From: CALBGR01 sp964499935
Lineage (GTDB): Bacteria; Patescibacteriota; Saccharimonadia; Saccharimonadales; UBA4665
Assembly (NCBI GenBank): GCA_964499935.1
Contig: CAZCMS010000001.1
Coordinates: 806,001-870,000 of the forward strand
Length of the DNA: 64,000 nt
Direction of reading: 5' to 3'
Part shown: positions 1 through 8,812 of the stretch, piece after piece
How positions within the stretch are numbered: position 1 is the first letter of the stretch
How the letters are laid out: the number at the start of each line of letters is the position of its first letter
Program-made: the position numbers and the translations under genes
Notes under the pieces: generated by a model
Databases searched by the model: none
The model's input: only the letters and a program-made list of their open reading frames with translations
What the model was told of the DNA's origin: nothing

Positions 1-1664
1 GTGAAAACTGGAATCAAGAAGTAGATTTTCTTGTGGTCGGAACAGGGTCTGCAGGCTTGAGCGCAGCAATTACGGCCAAGAAAAATGGCCTTGATACACT
101 CGTTATTGAAAGTACCGATAAATGGGGTGGAACAACTGCAATTTCTGGCGGTGGGCTATGGATGCCATTCAATCCCTTAATGGAAAAAGATGGTGTGCCA
201 GATTCATTCGAAGAAGCGCTTAAATACATGGAGGACACCATTGGCGATGTTGGTCCCTGGACCAGCACCGAAAGAAAGCGAGCATTCCTATACGGTATCC
301 ATCATTACTTTACTATGCTCCAAGAAGAAGGAGTGCGATGGGTTCGCTCAAAAGACTATCCAGATTATTATCCCGATCTCCCAACCGGACGTGTTGGTCG
401 CTCGTTAGAAGTAAAGCCATTCAACGTACGCAAACTTGGTAAATGGCGAAAAACGATGCGCTACAGCATTCCTGCTCCTGTAATGACCGATGACGTATGG
501 CTCCTTTCACGAGCCTGGTCAACACCAAGCGGATTTATACGTGGAGCACGTTTTGTCTTCCGTACACTGGGTGGTCTTGCAACAGGACAGCTTAAATACG
601 GCATGGGGGCTGCGTTTGCAGGCTCGCTTATGCATATTGTACTAAAGCAAGACACGCCGGTGTGGCTACATTCACCGCTCAAAGAACTCGTCATAGAAAA
701 GGGTAGAGTAGTCGGCGCAATCATCGAGAAGGACGGTCAAATGATGCGCATAAAAACAAATCGGGGCGTCATGCTCGGCGCTGGTGGCTTTGCTCGAAAC
801 AAAGAATGGCGCAAAAAATATCATGGGGTCGAAGGCTGGTCGGCAGCACCTGACGGACAGCTCGGCCAGGGAATTGCAATTGGCGAAAAAGCTGGTGGAG
901 CACTTGGCATGATGGATGACGCATGGTGGGGTGCGACCACGGCTAACCCCGACGGCGAAGACCAGCACGGATTCGTCCTTAACGAACGATCAGACCCTTG
1001 GAGTATTGTTATCGACCAGCAGGGCAACCGATATCTTAACGAATCTGAATCATACATAGATTTTGGACACCACATGTTTGAACGCGATAAAACCGTTCCA
1101 GCTATTCCTTCGTGGATGATTCTTGACCACAGACACTCCACACATTTCCTAAACAACGCATTACTCGTACCTGGCGCAGCCAAGAAACTCCTCGCAAAAG
1201 GCGAACTAGTTATTGCAGATACACTCGAAGAACTAGCAGAAAAAATGAGCGTCGATAAAGAGACATTCTTTGCAACCATCGAGCGCTTTAATGAATTTGC
1301 CCGCGAAGGTGTCGATCGCGACTTCCAACGTGGACGCACTGCTTACGACCGCTATTATGGTAACCCGCTCGTGAAGCCCAATCCAAACCTTGGCACTATC
1401 GAAAAAGGCCCATTCAAAGCGTTTAAGATCTATCCTGGTGATCTCGGAACAAAGGGTGGCTTGATTACTGACGAACACGCTCGCGTACTACGCAAAGACG
1501 GCACAATCATTGAAGGACTTTACGCTGCTGGCAATAACACCGCCTCTGTTATGGGTCGCACATATCCTGGCGCAGGCAGCACACTTGCACCTGCAGGGGT
1601 TTTTGGTTACTTGGGTGCATTACATGCCAGCCAGCAAGCACAAAACACAAACGCCCCACAATAA
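1..1664 (+). CDS. FAD-dependent dehydrogenase, KstD/fumarate-reductase-like (5' partial)
   Basis: The reading frame is open from the first complete codon at base 3, so the true start lies before the window; the visible part opens with a flavin-binding strand, VVGTGSAGLSAA, and an acidic VIES that should hold the adenosine ribose. The tail GRTYPGAGSTLAPAGVFGY matches the signature of 3-ketosteroid Delta1-dehydrogenases, where the Tyr-Pro-Gly segment lies at the active site. The family removes two hydrogens from a ring ketone or reduces a double bond with FAD. Over 540 residues are present, close to full family length. The substrate is unknown: no other steroid genes are in the window, so a general flavin oxidoreductase role is possible. 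Family assignment is firm, specificity is not. Confidence 0.85.
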   Translation, partial: ENWNQEVDFLVVGTGSAGLSAAITAKKNGLDTLVIESTDKWGGTTAISGGGLWMPFNPLMEKDGVPDSFEEALKYMEDTIGDVGPWTSTERKRAFLYGIHHYFTMLQEEGVRWVRSKDYPDYYPDLPTGRVGRSLEVKPFNVRKLGKWRKTMRYSIPAPVMTDDVWLLSRAWSTPSGFIRGARFVFRTLGGLATGQLKYGMGAAFAGSLMHIVLKQDTPVWLHSPLKELVIEKGRVVGAIIEKDGQMMRIKTNRGVMLGAGGFARNKEWRKKYHGVEGWSAAPDGQLGQGIAIGEKAGGALGMMDDAWWGATTANPDGEDQHGFVLNERSDPWSIVIDQQGNRYLNESESYIDFGHHMFERDKTVPAIPSWMILDHRHSTHFLNNALLVPGAAKKLLAKGELVIADTLEELAEKMSVDKETFFATIERFNEFAREGVDRDFQRGRTAYDRYYGNPLVKPNPNLGTIEKGPFKAFKIYPGDLGTKGGLITDEHARVLRKDGTIIEGLYAAGNNTASVMGRTYPGAGSTLAPAGVFGYLGALHASQQAQNTNAPQ

Positions 1665-1781
1665 ACATATGGCGACTATCCCCAGCCCTTAATTTTAGTG
1701 CTCGTTAGCTTAGGCCTATATTTTTATATTTGCAAAAACCTGTTTTGGGTATATAGTGCAAGTAAGGTAAGGAGTGTGCAT

Positions 1782-2435
1782 ATGTTTTTTGGGCGTAAAC
1801 CAATACAAAAACATCAACCTATTGATGGCGTGGTTTTGAAATCGCGGGAACGCACAAGGGCTGCTCGCAGTGCCGAAATCCAAGAACAACTTGTACTCGC
1901 CAAAAAGCTAGGCGATCGCGCAATGGAGGGCGAAGAATTCGGAATACCCGGATTCATGGCAATTGGCTTTCCCTTACTACGCCCAGACTCGGCAGAATAT
2001 GCCAGAATTGTAAATGCGTATCATAATGTTGCTCGTATGGCAGCCGGTAGCTGCGTTCAGGTGGGTCCTGATTTTAATCGCGTCATAGGCATTAAGGCCG
2101 GAAGAGGCAAAGAAAGCATTGCCTTTAATATAATTCCTAGTCTAGACCATGAAGGCAACGACACGTATGAGGTAACTGCGGATGTGCTATGTACAAAAGC
2201 TATCTACACTCATTCTGGGTCAGAAGACGCAATTATACACGGTGATGTAGTAAATCCTCATGGAGTTACATTTATTGATAGCACACTTCGCGGCCCTGCG
2301 CCAGTGCGAATGATTACTCCTCACGCAATCGATAATCCTACTGATGGAGACAGGTTTGCGGATAACGGAAATCCGTCCTGGACTGATACGTACACAGAAA
2401 GACTACTGCCATCTCCGCCAGCAATACAAGCGTAA
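1782..2435 (+). CDS. Hypothetical protein, 217 aa
   Basis: Not recognised. The start is placed at the ATG at 1782 because an AAGGAG site lies seven bases before it (1769-1774) and the protein then begins MFFGRKPIQK; an earlier in-frame start at 1698 would add a poorly supported leader. The protein is soluble by eye, with no signal peptide or membrane segment. The first 70 residues are basic and helical, the rest mixed alpha/beta. It stands alone between the flavoprotein and a HIT protein, both on the same strand. Confidence 0.7.
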   Translation: MFFGRKPIQKHQPIDGVVLKSRERTRAARSAEIQEQLVLAKKLGDRAMEGEEFGIPGFMAIGFPLLRPDSAEYARIVNAYHNVARMAAGSCVQVGPDFNRVIGIKAGRGKESIAFNIIPSLDHEGNDTYEVTADVLCTKAIYTHSGSEDAIIHGDVVNPHGVTFIDSTLRGPAPVRMITPHAIDNPTDGDRFADNGNPSWTDTYTERLLPSPPAIQA

Positions 2436-2494
2436 GCTTTGATCATTTATCCATAAAGCACTTCTAGCAAAGCGAAACCTGCTACTATATCTCT

Positions 2495-2893
2495 ATGTCA
2501 AATTCTACGCAACCCTGTCCATTTTGCATCGAAAATAATCTTTTGCGAGTTACCGTTTTGTATGAGGACGATCTTTGGTATGTCACTGATATGGAAGAAG
2601 GCAGTATCAATAACGCGGCCATGGCAATCACCAAACGACATATTGAAACACCTTTTGAAATCAATACACAAGAATGGGAACAACTAAAAAATGTCATGGA
2701 AACAATGAAAAATCTTGTCGACAACAAAGAAATGCCCCAGGGGTACAATATCGGCTGGAATGTATATAAAACCGGCGGCCAGAACGTGGCGCACGCACAC
2801 CTCCATCTACTTGGTCGATACGACAATGAACCCCTAGCAGGCAAAGGCATTCGCTACGCATTTAAGCAGCCAAACAACAGGCGTACGATGTAA
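2495..2893 (+). CDS. HIT family nucleotide hydrolase
   Basis: A 132-residue histidine-triad protein. The triad HAHLHLLGR sits near residue 104 to 112 and provides the nucleophilic histidine of this superfamily, which cleaves the alpha-phosphate bond of nucleotide conjugates such as Ap4A or AMP-lysine. An N-terminal CPFC pair is common in HIT proteins and may help bind zinc, although I did not locate a complete site. No SD site is seen; TACTAT at 2483-2488 lies six bases before the ATG, which fits a leaderless mRNA. It is one of two HIT-like proteins in the window (the other at 37340). Exact substrate unknown. Confidence 0.88.
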   Translation: MSNSTQPCPFCIENNLLRVTVLYEDDLWYVTDMEEGSINNAAMAITKRHIETPFEINTQEWEQLKNVMETMKNLVDNKEMPQGYNIGWNVYKTGGQNVAHAHLHLLGRYDNEPLAGKGIRYAFKQPNNRRTM

Positions 2894-2971
2894 TTTCCTG
2901 TTAGGTACATTACAGACACATGTGCCTACGGCTTTGGTACTATAGATATTAGTAATAAACGGGGGTATAGT

Positions 2972-3433
2972 ATGCAGCAAAAAATTACACCGAATCTATG
3001 GTTTGACGGTAATGCCCGAGAAGCAGTCGAGTATTACATATCAGTGTTTCAGGAGGGGGAAATAATCTCCACAGAATACTACCCCAACAGCGCAGAGGAG
3101 GGATTAGCTGATTTTCAAAAAGACATGGCAGGCAAGGAGCTTGTTATCGATTTTGAATTATTTGGACAGCGCTTTACAGCTATAAATGCTGGCCCGGAAT
3201 TCAAGTTTAACGAAGCCATATCATTTCTAGTTACGTGCAAAGACCAAGAAGAGATTGACTACTACTGGAATAAGTTATCAGCAGTACCTGCAGCAGAACA
3301 GTGTGGCTGGTGCAAAGATAAATTTGGCTTAAGCTGGCAAATAGTTCCACAAAACATGGACCAACTTATGCAAAGACCAGGCGCCTATGCAAAAATGATG
3401 AAAATGAAAAAAATCGTCATCGCCGACTTTTAA
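2972..3433 (+). CDS. VOC superfamily protein, PhnB-like
   Basis: A 153-residue protein of the PhnB/glyoxalase-bleomycin resistance (VOC) fold. Its opening, ITPNLWFDGNAREAVEYYIS, is the typical start of the PhnB/'3-demethylubiquinone methyltransferase-like' branch, and CGWCKDKFGLSWQIVP near residue 110 to 125 is the second signature. Members are small metal-dependent or ligand-binding proteins; in this branch the reaction is usually unknown. A GGGGG site at 2961-2965, seven bases before the ATG, supports the start, unlike the leaderless neighbours. Single-gene unit. Confidence 0.85.
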   Translation: MQQKITPNLWFDGNAREAVEYYISVFQEGEIISTEYYPNSAEEGLADFQKDMAGKELVIDFELFGQRFTAINAGPEFKFNEAISFLVTCKDQEEIDYYWNKLSAVPAAEQCGWCKDKFGLSWQIVPQNMDQLMQRPGAYAKMMKMKKIVIADF

Positions 3434-3490
3434 TACAGAAACTATTCGTCATACCAATTGTTTAGTTTGATACTTTGATACAATACAACT

Positions 3491-4024
3491 ATGCAATATG
3501 TAGTGCTTTTACGAGGAATTAACGTCGGTGGCAATAAAAAAGTTTCCATGGCAGAACTACGACAGTGCCTCGAGAAGACAGGATATAAGAATGTATCTAC
3601 CTATATCAATTCTGGTAATGTCATCTTGGAGAGTAACGAAAGTTCTGTGCAAGAGATTACAGATACTATACATATGGCTATCGAAAAGACTTTCGGGTTT
3701 TTAGTGAATGTTGTAGTGCTCGATAAAGACTCGTTTTTGGACATTGCAAATGAACTGCCGAAATCATGGGTTAATGACAAGGTGATGAAATGTGATGTTA
3801 TGTTTTTGTGGGCCGACATAGACAACCCTACAGTACTCGAAAAGTTCGTTATCAAGCCCGAATTCGATACAGTCAAATACGTTCCTGGCGCAGTATTATG
3901 GGCAGTAGATCGTCAAGATATTAACAAAAGTGGGCTATTAAAATTAGTAGGTACGCCTACCTACAAAAAAATGACCATCCGTAACTGCAATACTGTTCGA
4001 AAACTCGCTACATTACTGCAGTAA
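3491..4024 (+). CDS. DUF1697 family protein
   Basis: A 177-residue protein with the DUF1697 opening MQYVVLLRGINVGGNKKVSM and the following segment TYINSGNVILES, both diagnostic of the family. Function in the family is not established. TACAAT lies six bases before the ATG with no SD, so the mRNA is probably leaderless. The gene converges on the KGG protein gene, and a strong hairpin lies between them. Family call is firm; no role can be given. Confidence 0.85.
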   Translation: MQYVVLLRGINVGGNKKVSMAELRQCLEKTGYKNVSTYINSGNVILESNESSVQEITDTIHMAIEKTFGFLVNVVVLDKDSFLDIANELPKSWVNDKVMKCDVMFLWADIDNPTVLEKFVIKPEFDTVKYVPGAVLWAVDRQDINKSGLLKLVGTPTYKKMTIRNCNTVRKLATLLQ

Positions 4025-4056
4025 ATACAAGGAACAATCTGCTTATCTGCACATAT

Positions 4057-4088
4057 TAAACAGAGGAGGTGAGCGCCTCCTCTGTTTA
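4057..4088. terminator. Bidirectional hairpin between convergent genes
   Basis: A perfect 13-bp stem (4057-4069 with 4076-4088) with a six-base loop, TGAGCG, lies between the 3' ends of the DUF1697 gene and the KGG gene. The stem is flanked by A/T on both outer sides, as expected for a terminator used from either strand, but there is no long U-tract. Confidence 0.65.
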
Positions 4089-4116
4089 AGCTTGGGTACG
4101 AATAAATAAATGTCAG

Positions 4117-4314
4117 CTAACCGCCACGATGACTATTACGGCCACCCCTGGCTTTTGCTTCAGTTGGCTGTGCTGCTGCGCCTTTTCTGCCAGCTGCGCT
4201 ACGATCGACATTCTCTAAATTTTTGCCTCCGCTTGCTCTACCGCCTTTGCTAGCGATTTCACGCTGCTTGGCATCATCCATAGCTGCAAAGCCACGATTT
4301 GGACTATTAGCCAT
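4117..4314 (-). CDS. KGG-motif general stress protein
   Basis: A 65-residue hydrophilic protein. It contains the KGG stress motif (MDDAKQREIASKGGRASGG) of the YciG/Con-10 family, followed by further glycine- and arginine-rich stretches that look like degenerate repeats (AAGRKGAAAQ, ARGGRNSHRGG). Such proteins are intrinsically disordered and accumulate in stress or stationary phase. The start at 4314 has an AGGAGG site just upstream; a longer in-frame start at 4350 lacks one. SD-led, unlike most neighbours, which fits strong expression. Confidence 0.82.
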   Translation of the reverse strand: MANSPNRGFAAMDDAKQREIASKGGRASGGKNLENVDRSAAGRKGAAAQPTEAKARGGRNSHRGG

Positions 4315-4480
4315 AAACCCTCCTTCGTTTAATTTGGCAACACCTATCACTGTATACCCACGCTCATATTACGTCTGTTAGATCGTTCACAATACCTCTA
4401 TAGCGCGAGCTACCATATTTGCTCACATATATAGTCGAAGGTATTGATTTATAATGAATAATATGCTATAATTAATAATT

Positions 4481-4807
4481 ATGCCTGAAGGAAGATCTCG
4501 CAGAGACAATACATCCCCAAACCGGCTCGTCTTAAAAGGTAGAGTGCAAGTAGAGACTGCGCTCGGAGCCCTGATGTGTACCGGATCGAACCCCGACGCA
4601 CAAAACCGCCTACAATTATTCCTTGATTTACATACAGAATATACAAGTCTTGAAGCCCAAGAAGATCTTTTCATAGCTTGCGAGGGAGGCACCACTGCTC
4701 AAGACAAGGCAGATATTACAGCCGGGCTCGAAGAGCTCGTTACCCGAGAGGACACACCGGCTGATATACGACATGCTGCAGCAGCTTTGTATGGCGATAT
4801 TCGATAA
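4481..4807 (+). CDS. Hypothetical protein, 108 aa
   Basis: Not recognised. A small soluble, mainly helical protein with basic N-terminus and an acidic second half; no membrane segment. TATAAT at about 4464-4469 lies eight bases before the ATG, a textbook -10 for a leaderless transcript, which supports both the start and that the gene is expressed. Single gene between the KGG gene (divergent) and a phosphatase gene. Confidence 0.65.
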   Translation: MPEGRSRRDNTSPNRLVLKGRVQVETALGALMCTGSNPDAQNRLQLFLDLHTEYTSLEAQEDLFIACEGGTTAQDKADITAGLEELVTREDTPADIRHAAAALYGDIR

Positions 4808-4858
4808 TACAATTAAGTATTCCGCTTCATATTAGATTGTTGATACAATGTAATCAAC

Positions 4859-5515
4859 ATGCGTACAGGTCATAAGAAAGTTATATATTTTGTGCGTCAT
4901 GGTCAAAGCGTACACAATGTCTCTCCGGTATTCCAAGCAGACGACGCGCCACTCAGCGATACAGGCATCAAGCAAGCAAAGAGTATCGCAGACCGACTCT
5001 CAACCCTGCAGTTCGAAACGCTTATCAGTAGCCCTCTGTTACGTGCTGCTGAAACTGCGCAGCACATCTCTAAGCAAGTCAAAAAGGACATTATATTTTC
5101 CGATATCTTCGTCGAGAGATCTAAGCCTAGTGCCATAAACGGCAAGCCGTACTCTGACTCTGAAGCAAGGCAAAAGTGGAAAGAGTGGGAGGAGTCGCTA
5201 TATACTCCTGGTATGCGCATTGATGACGGCGAGAATTACGATGACCTTATCATTCGAGCAGACAAAGCACTTGCTTTTTTGGAGGCTCGCTCAGAATCAA
5301 CGCTTACAGTTGTGACCCATGGATATTTTTTGCGTATGCTCGTAGCCCGTGTACTAATAGGGCAAAATCTTACAGGATCAATATTGCGAGACTTCCAACG
5401 AAAAACATTCCTCGAGAACACTGCGATCACAGTATTATATTATACCGACGGCTTTAAAGAAGAAGTTGCCTGGCGACTATGGACCCTGAACGATCATTCG
5501 CATTTTGCTGAATAA
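4859..5515 (+). CDS. Histidine phosphatase superfamily protein
   Basis: A 218-residue member of the phosphoglycerate mutase/histidine phosphatase superfamily. The catalytic RHG motif is in FVRHGQSVHN near residue 12, SSPLLRAAETA gives the second arginine near residue 60, and VVTHGYFLRML near residue 150 gives the second histidine. The family transfers phosphate through a phospho-histidine; which ester it cleaves cannot be read from sequence. TACAAT lies nine bases before the ATG without an SD. Single-gene unit that converges on the DsbA-like gene. Confidence 0.9.
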   Translation: MRTGHKKVIYFVRHGQSVHNVSPVFQADDAPLSDTGIKQAKSIADRLSTLQFETLISSPLLRAAETAQHISKQVKKDIIFSDIFVERSKPSAINGKPYSDSEARQKWKEWEESLYTPGMRIDDGENYDDLIIRADKALAFLEARSESTLTVVTHGYFLRMLVARVLIGQNLTGSILRDFQRKTFLENTAITVLYYTDGFKEEVAWRLWTLNDHSHFAE

Positions 5516-5561
5516 TCAAAATGCATCGCCTTATGGCCTGGGGAAATTAATCGCTACAATA

Positions 5562-5584
5562 TAGATAGACCGAGAGTCGATCTA
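5562..5584. terminator. Hairpin between convergent genes
   Basis: A nine-position stem with one mismatch (5562-5570 with 5576-5584, loop CGAGA) overlaps the last codon of the minus-strand gene at 5582. It could end either transcript; no clear U-tract, so moderate support only. Confidence 0.35.
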
Positions 5585-6424
5585 GGAGTTGCGCAACGTC
5601 CAAAACCCGTCTTGTCCTACCGGAGTGAACTCGGCGACTTCTGTTAGCTGTTTGTGAGCTTTTTGGATATCGCAATTCATAATTGTAGCTACTTCGATAG
5701 TTGCGAGTGGCACATCAGCCCATTCAAGCACTTGCTGAACAGATTTTGGATCTTTTGCCCGTATACATTCTGGGATAAGGTTTCCAATAATCGCCTCGTA
5801 CGCCTGAAGAGGCCAAAAACCAGGCAACTCAAAAGTAGTATCATCCATGGTAAAGACATACGAAGCTGCAGGGTAGCGTACTCGGTCGGTCGAAGCTTTG
5901 GACAACTTGTGAGCAAAATGCTGTGCGTGCGTACCTGGGTTACGCGCAGATTCAGCATCTTTCGTAAGCGCAATTTCGGTTTCTGGCAACGTTCGCCACT
6001 TCGTTACTTGCTCTGGGTCCAAGCCAGCTTCTGCAATCACAGTGTCGAGAGCCTTCTGATCATCAATCAGTGCGTTATTCATGCTTGCAATACGTAAATA
6101 GCGTAAAAATGTATCGGCCATTTTTGGGTTATTATTCCGAACAGCGATGTAATTTTGGCACGCAAGGAGTGTCTGTGGCACACGTGGCATTAGCTCAACA
6201 TTCATTGGCATACCGTGTTGAGTACGTAAGTTTTTGCGAGACTCGCTAATCCGTTCTGGGGTCATCGGAGATGTTTCACCGTCATATCCGCTGAGCACAA
6301 TCATGACAGTTTGCCATGAAAGCGCATCACCATACAGCCATTTAAGTCGCCAGCGAGTCGGCTCCATTGAGTATGCAAAAGGGCAGGTTGGATCAGTGAA
6401 AATCGTAAGGTGTACTTTGTTCAT
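5582..6424 (-). CDS. DsbA/FrnE-like thioredoxin-fold protein
   Basis: A 280-residue DsbA-family protein. It opens with VHLTIFTDPTCPFAYSMEPT, the beta-strand and active-site loop of the DsbA/FrnE/HCCA-isomerase group, but the usual CxxC is CPFA, so only the first cysteine remains. FrnE-like proteins and 2-hydroxychromene-2-carboxylate isomerases share this layout, so it may be a glutathione-transferase-like or isomerase-type enzyme rather than a disulfide oxidase. There is no signal peptide, which puts it in the cytoplasm. The start is leaderless in style: TACGCT ends six bases before the ATG. Confidence 0.78.
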   Translation of the reverse strand: MNKVHLTIFTDPTCPFAYSMEPTRWRLKWLYGDALSWQTVMIVLSGYDGETSPMTPERISESRKNLRTQHGMPMNVELMPRVPQTLLACQNYIAVRNNNPKMADTFLRYLRIASMNNALIDDQKALDTVIAEAGLDPEQVTKWRTLPETEIALTKDAESARNPGTHAQHFAHKLSKASTDRVRYPAASYVFTMDDTTFELPGFWPLQAYEAIIGNLIPECIRAKDPKSVQQVLEWADVPLATIEVATIMNCDIQKAHKQLTEVAEFTPVGQDGFWTLRNS

Positions 6425-6573
6425 ATATATAGCGTACCACTAGGTACGTTTACTGTTGTCATATATTTTATACATTTGCCAATAAAAAACTTCCCAGAAG
6501 GAAGTGTATCTTCAAAAGTACTGCTGTGCCTCCCTGTAATCAAAAAATATATATATAATTTGATCCCCAGGAC

Positions 6574-6633
6574 CACAATGAGAGCGAGCTTCTGACAGTA
6601 AAGTCAGTATTGCTTCGAGCTACGATCATTGTG
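6574..6633 (-). terminator. Branched hairpin after the membrane protein gene
   Basis: An outer 8-bp stem (6574-6581 with 6626-6633) encloses at least one inner hairpin (CTGAC 6592-6596 with GTCAG 6603-6607). It lies just after the stop of the gene at 6656 on the minus strand. It resembles in layout, not in sequence, the complex hairpins after the other GC-rich genes of this window. The rest of 6425-6573 is A/T-rich and holds nothing I can name. Confidence 0.45.
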
Positions 6634-6655
6634 CGGGAGGCGGTGTCGAGGGTTG

Positions 6656-7090
6656 TTAAGAGGCGGGCGCCTGCTGTTTATTGAGCTTACTGCGTGCCTC
6701 AAGGAGCTTGAGTCGCATGTACATAGCCTTGCTCACCAAGGTCAATACGAGATAGACTCCCGTGAGGATCAGTAGCCACGGCATAAATCGTGGCTCATAC
6801 CAATAACTAGGCATCGAGGCGTACCAGTCGCGTGCTACGTATAGAAGATTGGCAGAAACGCTGCACACAACAAGTAGCACCGAGGTTCTCCGAAACATGA
6901 ACTGCCACCACATCACAGGCGACCATCCCTTAAACAGGGATTTGTCCTCGCTCCTATGGGTGAGCATTGAGGTAGCTCCCGCATCATGTCTGAAGTCAAT
7001 CCACCACACAAGAAAAATAGGGAGCGAAAATGTTCCGAACACAACCGCAAGCGTAGCCGTCACCATTGCCAGCACTCCAACAATTGCCAT
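6656..7090 (-). CDS. Small integral membrane protein, 144 aa
   Basis: Not recognised. Hydrophobic segments near residues 1-30, about 67-85 and 105-125 suggest three or four membrane helices, with a charged loop carrying a tryptophan cluster (GWSPVMWWQF) between the first two. The C-terminus is basic and cytoplasmic by the positive-inside rule. The coding sequence uses more G/C-ending codons than most neighbours and the start has a GAGAGG site rather than a close -10. The downstream region folds into a branched hairpin. These traits group it with the genes at 33517, 37985, 49396, 49991 and 55894. Confidence 0.65.
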   Translation of the reverse strand: MAIVGVLAMVTATLAVVFGTFSLPIFLVWWIDFRHDAGATSMLTHRSEDKSLFKGWSPVMWWQFMFRRTSVLLVVCSVSANLLYVARDWYASMPSYWYEPRFMPWLLILTGVYLVLTLVSKAMYMRLKLLEARSKLNKQQAPAS

Positions 7091-7231
7091 AATAACCTCT
7101 CAGGTTCAAGAAAGCCTCATTGCTCTCTACGAATACATTTATACCTTAAATTTTTACTAAAGCAAATATTTACATAAATAGCCCAAGAGAAAAACAAAGC
7201 CATATAGCTAAACTTGTATTACAATGTACAG

Positions 7232-8002
7232 ATGAGCAAAAATACCGTACCAGCATTGGAGATTACGGATCTTCAAAAAACTTACAAAACTGGAGTTCAA
7301 GCACTTAATGGCATAAACCTTACCGTTAGGGAAGGTGAATTCATAGGATTGCTTGGGCCAAATGGAGCAGGGAAATCAACCCTAATTCACAGCCTAATGG
7401 GCCTCGTCACACCGAGTGATGGCACTGCAAAAATATTTGGTCACGATGTCGTACGGGATTATCAGGCAGCCAGAGCACTTGCCGGACTTGCGCCCCAAGA
7501 ACCCAACCTAGACTGGTTTCTTACGGTTGAAGAAACACTCGACTTCCATGGCGGTTACTACGGCATGCGGAAAGCCGAACGCAAAGAAAGAACTTCCGAA
7601 TTACTTGAAGCATTTTCTCTAACTGACAAGCGAAAATCCCGTGCAATGATGCTCTCTGGCGGTATGAAACGACGCGTAATTTTAGCACGGGCTTTAATGC
7701 ATCGTCCTCAGCTCTTAATCCTAGACGAACCTACAGCGGGAGTTGACGTGGAATTACGTCTAGAATTATGGCACTACACCAAAAAACTCAATAAAGAAGG
7801 CACGACTATACTACTAACAACTCATTATATTGAAGAAGCCGAAGAATTATGTAGCCGTATCGCGCTTATTAATCACGGCGAGATTATTCACGAAGGCACC
7901 ACCAAGGAATTGAAAAAGGAGTTCAAGAAAAATACCCTAGAAGATGTATATCTATCCTTAATAGGTCGCGAAGAACTCACCCGCAAGGAGGCATCGCTAT
8001 GA
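7232..8002 (+). CDS. ABC-2 exporter ATP-binding protein
   Basis: An ABC ATPase of about 256 residues. Walker A is GPNGAGKST near residue 40, the signature is MLSGGMKRRV, Walker B is LLILDEPTAGVD and the switch histidine is in TTHYIEEAEELC. The LDEPTAGVD and EAEELC features are typical of DrrA/NodI/CcmA-type exporters of drugs or polysaccharides. The start is taken at 7232, six bases after TACAAT, giving MSKNTVPALE, rather than 7214. The stop overlaps the start of the permease gene by four bases, so the two are co-translated. Confidence 0.9.
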   Translation: MSKNTVPALEITDLQKTYKTGVQALNGINLTVREGEFIGLLGPNGAGKSTLIHSLMGLVTPSDGTAKIFGHDVVRDYQAARALAGLAPQEPNLDWFLTVEETLDFHGGYYGMRKAERKERTSELLEAFSLTDKRKSRAMMLSGGMKRRVILARALMHRPQLLILDEPTAGVDVELRLELWHYTKKLNKEGTTILLTTHYIEEAEELCSRIALINHGEIIHEGTTKELKKEFKKNTLEDVYLSLIGREELTRKEASL

Positions 8003-8766
8003 TCGAAAAATACATGGGTTTCTGGACATTACTTCGTCGCGAGATGCAGCGTTTCTGGTCTATTAAACGCCAAACTATTCTAGGACCTTTGCTTGAGACT
8101 TACTTGTATATAAGTGTTTTTGGCGCAGCGCTTGGGAGCCGGATCGATAACCTTGACGGACACTCATACATAAACTTTATTATCCCTGGATTATTACTTA
8201 TGGCCATTGCGATGAACTCATTTGCTAACAATTCCTCATCGGTACTACAGCAAAAGATGCAACGAGCCATCGAAGACCAGCTAGCATCGCCAGTGTCAAA
8301 TACCGCCTTACTTGCAGCGTTTACGCTAGGAGGCCTAATACGCGCTTCGATAATTGCTTCATTGACATTCTTAACCGCTTGGGTGCTTATTGATATGACG
8401 GTGGCGCATCCTTTGCTGTTTATTGCCAGTATGGGAATATGCGGACTATTCTTTGCGTCTTTAGGGGTATTAGTAGGGTTACGTGCAGAAACATTCGATA
8501 ACATGAGTTTTTACCAAACGTTCATAATTCAGCCATTAATATTTTTAGGTGGTATATTTTATTCCGCAAGTTTATTGAGCGAGCCATTCCACACTCTTAC
8601 GCATATAAACCCTATATTTTACATGATTAACACCGTACGCTACGGCATGCTCGGCAGCAGTGATGTTAATCCGTGGGCTTCATTATTAGTCATTGGAATC
8701 GCCACACTGGCCTTAATTGCTCTAAATTCTTTCTTATTCAAAAAGGGATATAGGCTACGAAATTAA
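7999..8766 (+). CDS. ABC-2 type transporter permease
   Basis: A 255-residue membrane protein with about six helices, an N-terminal cytoplasmic amphipathic stretch (FWTLLRREMQRFWSIKRQTI) and the ABC-2 signature region FIIQPLIFLGGIFYSASLLSE. It forms the membrane half of the exporter encoded with the preceding ATPase gene, with which it overlaps by four bases. Substrate unknown; the DrrAB/NodIJ type exports amphiphiles, lipids or glycans. Confidence 0.9.
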   Translation: MIEKYMGFWTLLRREMQRFWSIKRQTILGPLLETYLYISVFGAALGSRIDNLDGHSYINFIIPGLLLMAIAMNSFANNSSSVLQQKMQRAIEDQLASPVSNTALLAAFTLGGLIRASIIASLTFLTAWVLIDMTVAHPLLFIASMGICGLFFASLGVLVGLRAETFDNMSFYQTFIIQPLIFLGGIFYSASLLSEPFHTLTHINPIFYMINTVRYGMLGSSDVNPWASLLVIGIATLALIALNSFLFKKGYRLRN

Positions 8767-8812
8767 AAGCTTCCTATAGGTTATTGCTCGGACCCAATAT
8801 GAACACACTTAA

